Assembly: GCA_050050435.1 (NCBI GenBank)
Contig: JASFUE010000007.1
Span: 1-23,080, forward strand
Direction of reading: 5' to 3'
Source of the DNA: SG8-40 sp050050435
GTDB lineage: Bacteria; Pseudomonadota; Gammaproteobacteria; Burkholderiales; Eutrophovitaceae
Length of the DNA: 23,080 bases
Part shown: positions 8,128 through 15,979 of the stretch, piece by piece
Layout of the letters: the number at the start of each line of letters is the position of its first letter
How positions within the stretch are numbered: position 1 is the first letter of the stretch
Translations under genes and position numbers: made by a program
Notes under the pieces: model-generated
Database searches by the model: none
Seen by the model: the letters and a program-made list of their open reading frames with translations, nothing else
Told to the model about the DNA's origin: nothing

Positions 8128-8916
8128 ATGAATCTCGACCAGAAGACAATAAAACAACTGGCTGCCCATCTGGAGCAGGCCGAGCTCAATGCACAGGATG
8201 TGGTCAAGATTACGGACGCGCATCCGGAAATGGATTTCGAGGATGCCTATGCCATCCAGTATGCGATCCGCGAAGCCAAACTTGCTCGCGGTCAGGCATT
8301 TGCGGGACTGAAGATGGGACTGACCTCGCACGCGAAGATGAACCAGATGGGTGTCGACACACCGATATACGGCTTCCTGATGGATTACATGGCGCGAGGT
8401 GATGGCGAGGAAATCCGTATCGACGAATTGATCCATCCAAAAGTCGAGCCGGAAATCGCGTTTGTGACCAAAGCCGATTTGCGGGGCCCCGGCTGCCACA
8501 TCGGCCACGTACTGACCGCAACCGATTTCGTCGTGCCCGCGATGGAAGTGATCGACTCACGCTACCGGGACTTCAAGTTCGACCTCAAATCAGTCATTGC
8601 CGACAACACGTCCTCCTCGCGATTTGTTGCTGGTGGCCGTGCCACGGACTTGCGTGATCTCGACCTGCGCACACTTGGTGTCGTTTTTGAAAAAAACGGT
8701 GAGGTCGTCGCAACCGGTGCCGGCGCAGCGGTGCTGGGTCATCCGGCGAGCAGCGTTGCCATGCTCGCAAACATGCTGGCCGCGCGCGGCGAACACATCC
8801 CGGCGGGCAGTTATGTCATGACCGGCGCGCTCACTGAAGCGGTGGCAGTTGCAAAAGGTGATTCGGTCTGCGCACGGTTTCAGGGCCTGGGTAGCGTTTC
8901 GATCCGGTTCGTCTGA
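8128..8916 (+). CDS. dmpH: 4-oxalocrotonate (2-oxo-3-hexenedioate) decarboxylase, DmpH/XylI type
   Basis: A 262-residue paralogue of the preceding hydratase that decarboxylates 2-oxo-3-hexenedioate to 2-hydroxypenta-2,4-dienoate. Diagnostic stretches are GLKMGLTSHAKMNQMGVDTPIYGFL, LIHPKVEPEIAFVTKA, GPGCHIGHVL, MEVIDSRYRDFKFDLKSVIADN, RTLGVVFEKNGEV, GAGAAVLGHPASSVAMLAN and LGSVSIRFV. These follow XylI/DmpH closely as I recall that family. The ribosome site is weak; the ATG at 8128 is chosen by length and alignment of the N-terminus. It lies 56 bases after the hydratase and 47 bases before the TRAP binding protein. Its presence implies the oxalocrotonate (dehydrogenative) branch of meta-cleavage, although no tautomerase gene is seen in the window. 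Confidence 0.88.
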   Translation: MNLDQKTIKQLAAHLEQAELNAQDVVKITDAHPEMDFEDAYAIQYAIREAKLARGQAFAGLKMGLTSHAKMNQMGVDTPIYGFLMDYMARGDGEEIRIDELIHPKVEPEIAFVTKADLRGPGCHIGHVLTATDFVVPAMEVIDSRYRDFKFDLKSVIADNTSSSRFVAGGRATDLRDLDLRTLGVVFEKNGEVVATGAGAAVLGHPASSVAMLANMLAARGEHIPAGSYVMTGALTEAVAVAKGDSVCARFQGLGSVSIRFV

Positions 8917-8963
8917 ATGCACACGCCTTGCCAGACGATGCCAGCCATTACGGAGACAGTTCG

Positions 8964-9986
8964 ATGAAATGCAAGCTCGCGCTGCTCGTCGCAGTGCTTG
9001 CCGCCCTGCTGGGCGGCTGCTCCAGGACGCAGCATACAGAACTGAAAGTGCACCATTTCCTGCCGACAGGTTCGACAGTACATGCGAAAGTGATCGTGCC
9101 ATGGTGCGAGACGATCGAAAAGGAATCCGGGGGCGAGCTTAAGTGCCAGATTTATCCGGCCATGCAAATGGGGGGAACACCGGCCCAGCTCTATGACCAG
9201 GCCAAGGATGGGGTGGCCGATATTATCTGGACCGTGCCGGGTTACTCGGCCGGGCGTTTTCCTGCAACCGAGGTGTTCGAACTTCCATTCATGATGCATT
9301 CGGCCGAAGCAACCAGCAAGGCACTGTGGGATTATGTGGCGCAGAACAACATTGATGAATTCGACGACGTCCATTTGCTGGCGTTGCATGTGCACGGACC
9401 GGGTTACTTTCATATGGTCAGCAAGCCAGTCACCAATCGAGCCGACCTGCAAGGACAGAAGATCCGCGCACCAACACGGCAAACCAACAAGTTGATCGGC
9501 CTGCTCGGTGCGACACCGGTTGGCATGCCGGTTCCACAGGTCCCGGAAGCGCTGTCCAAAGGCGTAATCGACGGCGCCATCGTGCCATGGGAAATCGTTC
9601 CCGCGATCAAGGCGAACGAATTGACTCGCTTTCACAGCGAAACCGATCCGTCCGAACCGGCGATCTATACCACGACCTTCATTCTTGCGATGAACAAGGA
9701 TCGTTACGAAAAACTAAGCGCGAAACAGAAGGAAGTGCTGGACACAAACAGTGGCATCGAATTGTCCGGCTGGATCGGCAGGGTGTTTTCCGAGGCCGAT
9801 GCCGTTGGCCGCGCCAGCGTCGATCCCGCATCGATCAACGTGATTCCTGCAGAGCAACTGCAGCAATGGCAGAAACTTGCGCAACCGATTACCGAAGAAT
9901 GGGTAGAGGAGATGGATCAGAAAGGCGCAGACGGCGCTGCGTTGCTCGATAGCGCGCGCCAGTTGACACGGAAGTACAGTCAGTGA
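8964..9986 (+). CDS. dctP: TRAP transporter substrate-binding lipoprotein, DctP family
   Basis: A 340-residue solute-binding protein of a tripartite TRAP system. ATG 8964 is preceded by GGAG at 8952-8955 and starts a signal peptide that ends in a lipobox (L16-G17-G18-C19), so the protein is probably an inner-membrane lipoprotein facing the periplasm; most Gram-negative DctP proteins are instead freely periplasmic. DctP features include the HHFLPTGS start of the mature domain, KIRAPTRQTN containing the Arg that normally binds a carboxylate, and PVPQVPEALSKGVIDGAIVPWE. A longer frame from 8928 would place 12 residues before the signal and is rejected. The next gene overlaps its stop by four bases. 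A carboxylated aromatic substrate is inferred from context only. Confidence 0.88.
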   Translation: MKCKLALLVAVLAALLGGCSRTQHTELKVHHFLPTGSTVHAKVIVPWCETIEKESGGELKCQIYPAMQMGGTPAQLYDQAKDGVADIIWTVPGYSAGRFPATEVFELPFMMHSAEATSKALWDYVAQNNIDEFDDVHLLALHVHGPGYFHMVSKPVTNRADLQGQKIRAPTRQTNKLIGLLGATPVGMPVPQVPEALSKGVIDGAIVPWEIVPAIKANELTRFHSETDPSEPAIYTTTFILAMNKDRYEKLSAKQKEVLDTNSGIELSGWIGRVFSEADAVGRASVDPASINVIPAEQLQQWQKLAQPITEEWVEEMDQKGADGAALLDSARQLTRKYSQ

Positions 9987-10831
9987 GCGGGATCATCGCA
10001 ACGGGAATCGTGGCGCATGTGCCGACCCTGTCACGCGCGGAAATCACGCCCCCGTTCCAGACCACGCTGGTCGAGGGCGAACGCCGACTCGGGAAAAAAC
10101 TGCGCGCGCTGAAGCCGGATCTCTGGGTCGTCGTATCCACGCATTGGGTTTCGACTTTCAACTGGTTTGCCACGCAACAGCCGGAGCATCACGGCATCTG
10201 TGTCGCCGACGAAGCCCCGGATCTGATCCCCGGGCTGCCCTACCGCTATCCGGGCGATCCGGGCTTTGCGCAAGCCTTGCTCGATGAATGGAAGCGAGCG
10301 GACATTCCGGCCCAGCAAAATGTCACGCAACATTTCAGCTGGGATTACGGCACTTTCGTCCCGCTCTCCCACCTCGATCCCGGCGGTGAGGTCGCTGTGG
10401 TCGCGGTTCCGGTGGTGCTGATGGCCGACATCAATGAATGCCTCCGCGCTGGTGAAGCGATTCAGGCAGCGGCGAGGAAGCTCGACCGGCGCGCGGTTGT
10501 CATCGCCAGCAGCGCATTGACTCATGCACTGGTTCGCGGACGTGAACACTGGCCGACGCCCAAGCGCATCGAAGCGGACAAACAGGTCATTGGCATGCTC
10601 AGGCACGGTGATATCGACAGCGTGATCTCGAGCTTTTCCGATTACGCAAGAACAGGCGTTGTGGAAATGGGCGGGCGCGCCATCGCCACCATGCTTGGCG
10701 CAACCCGCGCACTGGCCAGCGAAAAAGGACCACTTGGCGCGCTTCAGTTCGGAGACTATGCGCAGTCTTCGGGCAGCGGTAACGCCAACCTAGTGATATC
10801 GGAAGAACAAACTCTGGCCGCGCTCGGCTAG
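9983..10831 (+). CDS. Class III (LigB-type) extradiol ring-cleavage dioxygenase
   Basis: A 282-residue Fe(II)-dependent extradiol dioxygenase of the LigB/MhpB/HpcB class. The visible active-site residues are H12 (VAHVP), H54 (STHW), the catalytic His H181 (SSALTHAL) and E228 (VVEMGGRAI). The WDYGTFVPL segment resembles the LEYGTLVPM region of homoprotocatechuate 2,3-dioxygenase (HpcB, 283 aa) as I recall it. The start is GTG 9983, sharing GTGA with the dctP stop, and a GGAAG sits upstream. Unusually, the gene lies between dctP and dctQ, so ring cleavage and uptake are likely co-translated. The substrate could be homoprotocatechuate or another substituted catechol. Fe(II) demand may connect it to the feo genes downstream, which is speculation. 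Confidence 0.85.
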   Translation: MSGIIATGIVAHVPTLSRAEITPPFQTTLVEGERRLGKKLRALKPDLWVVVSTHWVSTFNWFATQQPEHHGICVADEAPDLIPGLPYRYPGDPGFAQALLDEWKRADIPAQQNVTQHFSWDYGTFVPLSHLDPGGEVAVVAVPVVLMADINECLRAGEAIQAAARKLDRRAVVIASSALTHALVRGREHWPTPKRIEADKQVIGMLRHGDIDSVISSFSDYARTGVVEMGGRAIATMLGATRALASEKGPLGALQFGDYAQSSGSGNANLVISEEQTLAALG

Positions 10832-10850
10832 ATATTCCGGCAGGTCGGCT

Positions 10851-11357
10851 ATGCAGAACCAGGAACCGATCGCCAGCACCCGGTTTTCGAGATCACTCGG
10901 TGTGCTGTGCGCGGTTTCGGCGCTGTTTGGTGGCCTGGTCCTGGTCGGACTCGCGTTGATGGTCTGCGCCAGCATCGCGTTACGTGCCAGCGGTTTCAAT
11001 CCTGTGCAGGGCGACTTCGAACTGTTACAGGTTGGCCTTGCCGTCGCGGTCGGCGGATTTCTGCCGTGGTGCCATCTGAGAGGCAGCAACATCTACATCG
11101 ACTTCGTGACAGCGCGCGCATCGAGGCGCACGCAATCCCGACTCGATGCCTTTGCCGGCATACTGGTGGCGATCATGATGGGGCTGGTGGCCTGGCGCGC
11201 CGGCGTTGGTGCGCTGGCCGCAAAGGCCTCGGGCGAAGTGACCATGATCAGGGGCTTCCCGCTGTGGATCAGTTACATGCTGATGACACCGGGACTGGCG
11301 CTGACCTCGCTGGTAGCGCTCGATATTGCCTGGCGGCGCTGGAAGGATGGCGCGTGA
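10851..11357 (+). CDS. dctQ: TRAP transporter small permease, DctQ family
   Basis: A 168-residue membrane protein with four hydrophobic segments (roughly residues 16-42, 55-78, 95-118 and 132-158), the topology of DctQ subunits. An AGG about seven bases before ATG 10851 supports the start. It begins 19 bases after the dioxygenase and its stop overlaps the GTG of dctM, so P, dioxygenase, Q and M form one tight operon. DctQ joins DctM in the membrane and docks the binding protein. Confidence 0.85.
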   Translation: MQNQEPIASTRFSRSLGVLCAVSALFGGLVLVGLALMVCASIALRASGFNPVQGDFELLQVGLAVAVGGFLPWCHLRGSNIYIDFVTARASRRTQSRLDAFAGILVAIMMGLVAWRAGVGALAAKASGEVTMIRGFPLWISYMLMTPGLALTSLVALDIAWRRWKDGA

Positions 11358-12676
11358 GCAGCATCCAGGTCGGCCTCACGCTGTTCGCCGCCATGCTGGT
11401 ATTGATGTGCTTGCGCGTGCCGCTGTCGGCATCGATGTTTATTCCGGGAGCGATCGGTTACTGGTGGATGGCCGGAGACAGTGCGCTGCTCAACTATCTC
11501 AAGGGGCTGGCCTTTGCCCGCTTCTCGGTCTATGACCTGTCGGTGATCCCGTTGTTTATCCTGATGGGGCAATTCGCCACCCAGGGCGGTTTGTCCCGCG
11601 CACTGTTTCGCTTTTCCAATTCGCTGGTCGGGCATTTCCGCGGCGGCATGGCAATGGCCTCAATCTACGCCTGCGCGGCGTTTGGCGCGGTTTGCGGTTC
11701 CTCGGTGGCCACTGCGGCAACACTGTCGCAGGTGGCGTTGCCCGAGATGCGCCACCACCACTATTCGGGGCGGCTTGCCACCGCCACGCTGGCCGTGGGC
11801 GGCACTCTGGGAATTCTGATTCCTCCGTCGGTGCCGCTGGTGGTCTACGCCATTCTCACCGAACAGAACATTGCGAAACTGTTTCTTGCAGCATTTGTTC
11901 CCGGACTGATCGCCACTCTGGGTTATTGCCTGGTGATCTGGATTTCGGTACGCCTGCGACCCGATCTTGCGCCATCACAACCGAGTCACAGCGCGGCCGA
12001 GCGCATCAGATCATTTATCGAAGTCTGGCCGGTCGCAGCTGTTTTCGCCATCGTCTTCGGAGGCATTTATTCGGGCATTTTCACACCGACAGAAGGTGCC
12101 GCAGTGGGTGCCGCCGGCACCTTCTTTGCGGCATTGTTGCGCAACGAACTGAACTGGAAAACTTTCGTGCGCTGCCTGTTCGGCACGGCCGAAACCACCG
12201 GCATGATTTTCCTGATCTTCCTCGGTGCCGATATGCTCAACGGCGCACTGGCGTTGTCGCAGATGCCTTCGCATCTGTCGGATCTGGTCACCGGGTTGGA
12301 ATGGCCGCCACTGGCAATCGTCGCCTGTATTATCGGGCTCTACGTCATACTCGGTTTCTTCATGGACGAGTTGTCGGCGGTGATCCTGACCATTCCGGTG
12401 GTGTTTCCGGCCGTGATGGGACTGGACCTGTGGGGTCTGGCCTACAGCGACAAGGCCATCTGGTTCGGTATTCTGATGTTGATGGTGATGCAGATCGGCC
12501 TCGTCCACCCTCCGGTGGGACTCAATATCTATATCATCAACAGCCTCGCGCGCGACGTACCGATCCTGGAAACATTCAAGGGCGTGCTGCCGTTTCTGGC
12601 CTCGGACTTCCTGCGTGTGATCCTGTTATTCTTTTTTCCGGCCGTCAGCCTGTGGCTGGTGCATGTCATCTCCTGA
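11354..12676 (+). CDS. dctM: TRAP transporter large permease, DctM family
   Basis: A 440-residue, very hydrophobic protein that forms the Na+-coupled channel of the TRAP system. Family signatures include VCGSSVATAATLSQVALPEM, LGILIPPSVPLVVYAILTEQNI, SGIFTPTEGAAVGA, GFFMDELSAVILTIPVVFP and QIGLVHPPVGLNIYIIN, spread over about 11-12 membrane segments. The frame is open from 10907, but the true start is GTG 11354, where GTGA overlaps the dctQ stop and AAGGA at 11343-11347 is a ribosome site. It is the last gene of the rightward block: the intradiol dioxygenase gene converges on it 43 bases later, with no obvious terminator between them. Confidence 0.9.
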   Translation: MSSIQVGLTLFAAMLVLMCLRVPLSASMFIPGAIGYWWMAGDSALLNYLKGLAFARFSVYDLSVIPLFILMGQFATQGGLSRALFRFSNSLVGHFRGGMAMASIYACAAFGAVCGSSVATAATLSQVALPEMRHHHYSGRLATATLAVGGTLGILIPPSVPLVVYAILTEQNIAKLFLAAFVPGLIATLGYCLVIWISVRLRPDLAPSQPSHSAAERIRSFIEVWPVAAVFAIVFGGIYSGIFTPTEGAAVGAAGTFFAALLRNELNWKTFVRCLFGTAETTGMIFLIFLGADMLNGALALSQMPSHLSDLVTGLEWPPLAIVACIIGLYVILGFFMDELSAVILTIPVVFPAVMGLDLWGLAYSDKAIWFGILMLMVMQIGLVHPPVGLNIYIINSLARDVPILETFKGVLPFLASDFLRVILLFFFPAVSLWLVHVIS

Positions 12677-12719
12677 CACTGCTGCGCGCTTCATCTGCAC
12701 ATGCGGTGTGCGCTTGCGT

Positions 12720-13322
12720 TCAGCGATTGGCGTCGAGATCGAGAACGAAATCGAAACGCGCTTGACGTAGGGCGCCATCGTTCGCAACCGTCATCAACAG
12801 CTGCGGATCGAAAATCCAGTCGCGCTCGTTGAGCGACTCACCCGGAAAGTAAAGCTGGGTGGTCAGTGCCGGGCGGTTGGGCGCCTGCACGATCACGTGG
12901 ATGTGACGGGTGCGCCCGGGATAAATGCCGGGCATCAGGGTTTCAAGTGAGAATTCGCCCTGCGCGCTGGAGAACTGATGTCCCCGGAAGCGGTAGCCGC
13001 GGTTGTCGTAACTTCCATCGGCATTGCAGTGCCAGAAATCGATCAGGGCACCGTTAACAGGATGGCACGAAGTCGACAACACCTTGCCAGTGATGGCGAG
13101 ACGCTGGCCCTGCATCCCGGCATCGACCAGCGATGCCCGCTGCGGCGAGTCGGGTTTGAAGAACGGGCCTGCGGTCTGCGGCGGTGTAGGATCGTCGCCA
13201 CACGATGGCGTAGCGGCGAGCGAGCGCCCCGGGTTCAGGCCTGTAGTCGCCACGACTAACGGTGAAACCGCCGCGGTTACCAGAAGACGGCGGCGAATGT
13301 CAGAGACACAATTGCGTTTCAT
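12720..13322 (-). CDS. Exported intradiol ring-cleavage dioxygenase family protein
   Basis: A 200-residue protein of the protocatechuate/catechol intradiol dioxygenase fold. All four Fe(III) ligands are recognisable: Y105 (GSYDNRGY), Y134 (GIYPGR), H140 and H142 (RHIHV). The QTAGPFF motif and DFWHCNADG are also typical. ATG 13322 is preferred over an upstream GTG at 13337 because GAGG lies six bases ahead. The N-terminus has a twin-arginine-like signal (IRRRLLVTAA followed by a hydrophobic stretch and SLAA), so the enzyme is probably exported. Classical catechol and protocatechuate dioxygenases are cytosolic, and this protein is near the short end of the family. Substrate unknown; exported members of this type have been associated with other phenolics. 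It follows the SLC12-like gene by 60 bases. Confidence 0.82.
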   Translation of the reverse strand: MKRNCVSDIRRRLLVTAAVSPLVVATTGLNPGRSLAATPSCGDDPTPPQTAGPFFKPDSPQRASLVDAGMQGQRLAITGKVLSTSCHPVNGALIDFWHCNADGSYDNRGYRFRGHQFSSAQGEFSLETLMPGIYPGRTRHIHVIVQAPNRPALTTQLYFPGESLNERDWIFDPQLLMTVANDGALRQARFDFVLDLDANR

Positions 13323-13382
13323 TTCACACCTCGTCACGTTGACTTTGCTGTGTTGAAGTTTACGCTGGCGCAGGCAGCGCGC

Positions 13383-15938
13383 CTACTTCTCCGGCACTTC
13401 GAGCCCCGCCTCGCGAGCAGCACGTTCTGCCACTTCGCGCCGGCCTGCGGCAACCACCGCGCGGCGGGCAGCTTCCTGCGCCTGTGTGTGAGCGGCATCC
13501 ACTTTCTCGCGCAACTTTTCCAGACGATCATGATCTGCACCTTCGGTCGCCGCATCGGTGAGCTCGGAGACGGCAAGTCGCGCAGCGCTCTCCGCTTCCT
13601 CGAACTGCTGTTGCGCACGCGCGGCCCGTTTGCGCGCATCAGTTACGCGGTCCAGCAGTGCTGCACTTTGCGCGGCGCTACCCTCGTCCGGCTGCGCATC
13701 AAGGTCAACGTCCTGTGCCGCCATCGACATCACGACCATCGGCAAGTCAGGGAGAATCTTGCTGACGTCGTTTCCAAACGGGTCGACGATTCGACCCTCG
13801 CGAATGCCGAACTGAAAGTAAACAATAGAGGCGCTGGCAGAATGCGCCACCACGGAATGGCTGTCGGCATCGACTACGACCTCGGTTTCTGCCTCGATGC
13901 GCGCTGCAGACAGCATCGATTTCACTTCTGCCAGATGCGAGTCTGCACCTTCGTTCCTGGCCGGCACCAGTACCCGTATGGTAGCGTTGTTCCAGTCGAC
14001 GCTGCGTGTCATCAGATAGGCTAACAGCACCATCATCTGTCCGGTCTTGTCGGCCTGCCACCAGATGTCGATGACACGCGAAGCGGCCGCGACTTTCTCC
14101 AGTGCTTCCCATTCATTTTGCTCCGCGTGCAGGATGAGCAGGTTACTGCCAAGCCGGAACGCGGTGCGCAGACGCCGCCCGAAGCGGTCGCTTGCCCATT
14201 CGCTGGCAATACCAGACTGTCCTTCGATCCAGTTTGCGAGAACGGTATTGCTGCTGATCGGGCCAATACCGGCCGCCTGCACCACCACCGGCAGCGCCGC
14301 CTCGAAACTGGGTGCGGCGATCACCATCGGAAATGCATTCGAGCCGTATTGCTTCAGCTCCCGGGTCATTTCCTCGATCGCCCCCTCGCGCAACTTGAGC
14401 ATGCGCACACCTTCGCCTTCGAGCACGCGCACCACGGTCGTCAAACCGCTGGCGCCTTCGACCCAGGAGGCAAAACGCAACAAACCGGCACGGCGCTCCG
14501 GGCTGTCGGAGAAAGCCAGGATTTGCGGCCGCCAGTCACGTGGATGCTCGACCTCGCGCGAAGCTGCCAGCAGGTGTTCGCGCACTTGCTTGAGGTGGAA
14601 TGCGCGCCGGCTGTCGGCCCAGCGCGCGGCACTGCCCCGGAGCCTGAGATACTGAAAAATCGCAAACAGGATCGCGACAGCGATCACTGCTGACCAGATA
14701 TCGATTGCCACTGCAACGCCGAGACAGGCGAACATGCCAATCAGGCTGAGATAACGGTTGTACCAGCGGAACGTCGGGCGAAACGACGGGCTCGCGGCGG
14801 TGGCTTCGAAGTAGGTCGCGTAATTCACCAGACCATAGGAGACCAGGAAGAACATCGAGACTACCGGCGCGATTGCATTGAGATTGCCAAGTGCAACCAC
14901 CGCAAGTGCGATTACGCAAGACAGCGCCACCCCGCGACGGGGATTGCGACTGGGTCCCGAACCCTGGGCAAACCAGTGCAACAGCGGAAAGATGCGATCG
15001 CCGGCGAGCGACTGCAGGATGCGCGGCGCGCCCAGAAAGGACGCCAGTGCCGAGGAAAGTGTTGCCGCGACCACACCGAAATCGATTAGCCAGCCGGCGG
15101 CGGCTATATTGCGCATGGCGCCGTAGTCATTGGCGAGGGCTTCGTTCGGCGCACTTGCCGCGAACAGTATTGCCAGTCCCACGTAGATGACAATCGACAG
15201 CACGACCGCCAGGAAAGTACCGGAAGGAATGCTTTTGCCCGGGTCGCGCAGGTCTCCCGACATGGAAACGCCCTGGGTAAATCCGGTCACGGCAGGAAAG
15301 AAGATCGCAAACAGCACCCAGAACGGCGGTGACTGCGCGGGCTGGCGCATGTTCTCGAGCAGTAGATTGCCATCGAACTGCCCGATCGCACCGGCGACAA
15401 AGGACAGGATGGAGGCAGCGAGCAACACCATGACGATATATTGCAGACGGGTTGCGACGTCGGCGCCGCGCCATGTAACGGAAAACAGGGCCAGCACAGC
15501 AAAAGCCGCAATGGCTTGCACTACAAGCTGGTTTTCCCCCGCGGCTATTGCCACCAGCGCCTCGGCAAAACCGACGCAGTAAAAACCGATCGATACGGAC
15601 TGGGCAAGAAACAGTACGATGCCAATCGAGCCGCCGTAGCGAATCCCGAGCGTGCGCGATATCAAATAGTAGACGCCACCACCCTTCACCTTGAAATTGG
15701 TGGCAATTGCCGATACCGAAAACGTGGTCAATACTGAAATGACATTGGCGAGCAGGATGATCGCCATTGCCTTGACCAGGCCACTGCTGCCCACAACGTA
15801 GCCAAGACGCAGGAACAGGATGATACCGAGAATGGTGAGTATGCTCGGCGTGAATACGCCGGCGAACATGCCCAGACCATTGTCCTGCTGGTCTGTCTGT
15901 GCCGGGCGTGACTTGCGAAACAATTCAGCGAGATTCAT
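13383..15938 (-). CDS. SLC12/APC-superfamily permease with cytosolic regulatory tail
   Basis: An 851-residue transporter of the amino acid permease/cation-chloride cotransporter type. About 12 membrane segments fill residues 20-450. The start GLGMFAGVFTPSILTILGIILFLRLGYVVGSSGL resembles TM1 of SLC12 proteins, and KGGGVYYLISRTLG, PAVTGFTQGVSMSGDLRDPGKSIP and FLGAPRILQSLAGDRIFP fit the family. A large soluble C-terminal domain follows, and the last 95 or so residues are Ala/Glu/Arg-rich with heptad-like spacing, probably a coiled coil. ATG 15938 is chosen by alignment of the N-terminus; the ribosome site is weak. Bacterial members are poorly characterised, and substrates may be ions or amino acids. 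It sits 41 bases from the oxidoreductase gene upstream. Confidence 0.82.
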   Translation of the reverse strand: MNLAELFRKSRPAQTDQQDNGLGMFAGVFTPSILTILGIILFLRLGYVVGSSGLVKAMAIILLANVISVLTTFSVSAIATNFKVKGGGVYYLISRTLGIRYGGSIGIVLFLAQSVSIGFYCVGFAEALVAIAAGENQLVVQAIAAFAVLALFSVTWRGADVATRLQYIVMVLLAASILSFVAGAIGQFDGNLLLENMRQPAQSPPFWVLFAIFFPAVTGFTQGVSMSGDLRDPGKSIPSGTFLAVVLSIVIYVGLAILFAASAPNEALANDYGAMRNIAAAGWLIDFGVVAATLSSALASFLGAPRILQSLAGDRIFPLLHWFAQGSGPSRNPRRGVALSCVIALAVVALGNLNAIAPVVSMFFLVSYGLVNYATYFEATAASPSFRPTFRWYNRYLSLIGMFACLGVAVAIDIWSAVIAVAILFAIFQYLRLRGSAARWADSRRAFHLKQVREHLLAASREVEHPRDWRPQILAFSDSPERRAGLLRFASWVEGASGLTTVVRVLEGEGVRMLKLREGAIEEMTRELKQYGSNAFPMVIAAPSFEAALPVVVQAAGIGPISSNTVLANWIEGQSGIASEWASDRFGRRLRTAFRLGSNLLILHAEQNEWEALEKVAAASRVIDIWWQADKTGQMMVLLAYLMTRSVDWNNATIRVLVPARNEGADSHLAEVKSMLSAARIEAETEVVVDADSHSVVAHSASASIVYFQFGIREGRIVDPFGNDVSKILPDLPMVVMSMAAQDVDLDAQPDEGSAAQSAALLDRVTDARKRAARAQQQFEEAESAARLAVSELTDAATEGADHDRLEKLREKVDAAHTQAQEAARRAVVAAGRREVAERAAREAGLEVPEK

Positions 15939-15979
15939 TGCCGCGCGTCATCGAACCGGAACGGAATTCTCGATAGCAA

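Noticed and set aside
10907..11353. Upstream extension of the dctM frame
   Set aside because: This part overlaps dctQ and is Arg/His-rich without membrane character. The GTG at 11354 with AAGGA and GTGA overlap is the proper start.
13350..14024. 224-codon open frame opposite the SLC12-like gene
   Set aside because: It is a shadow of the coding strand with no motif or ribosome site.
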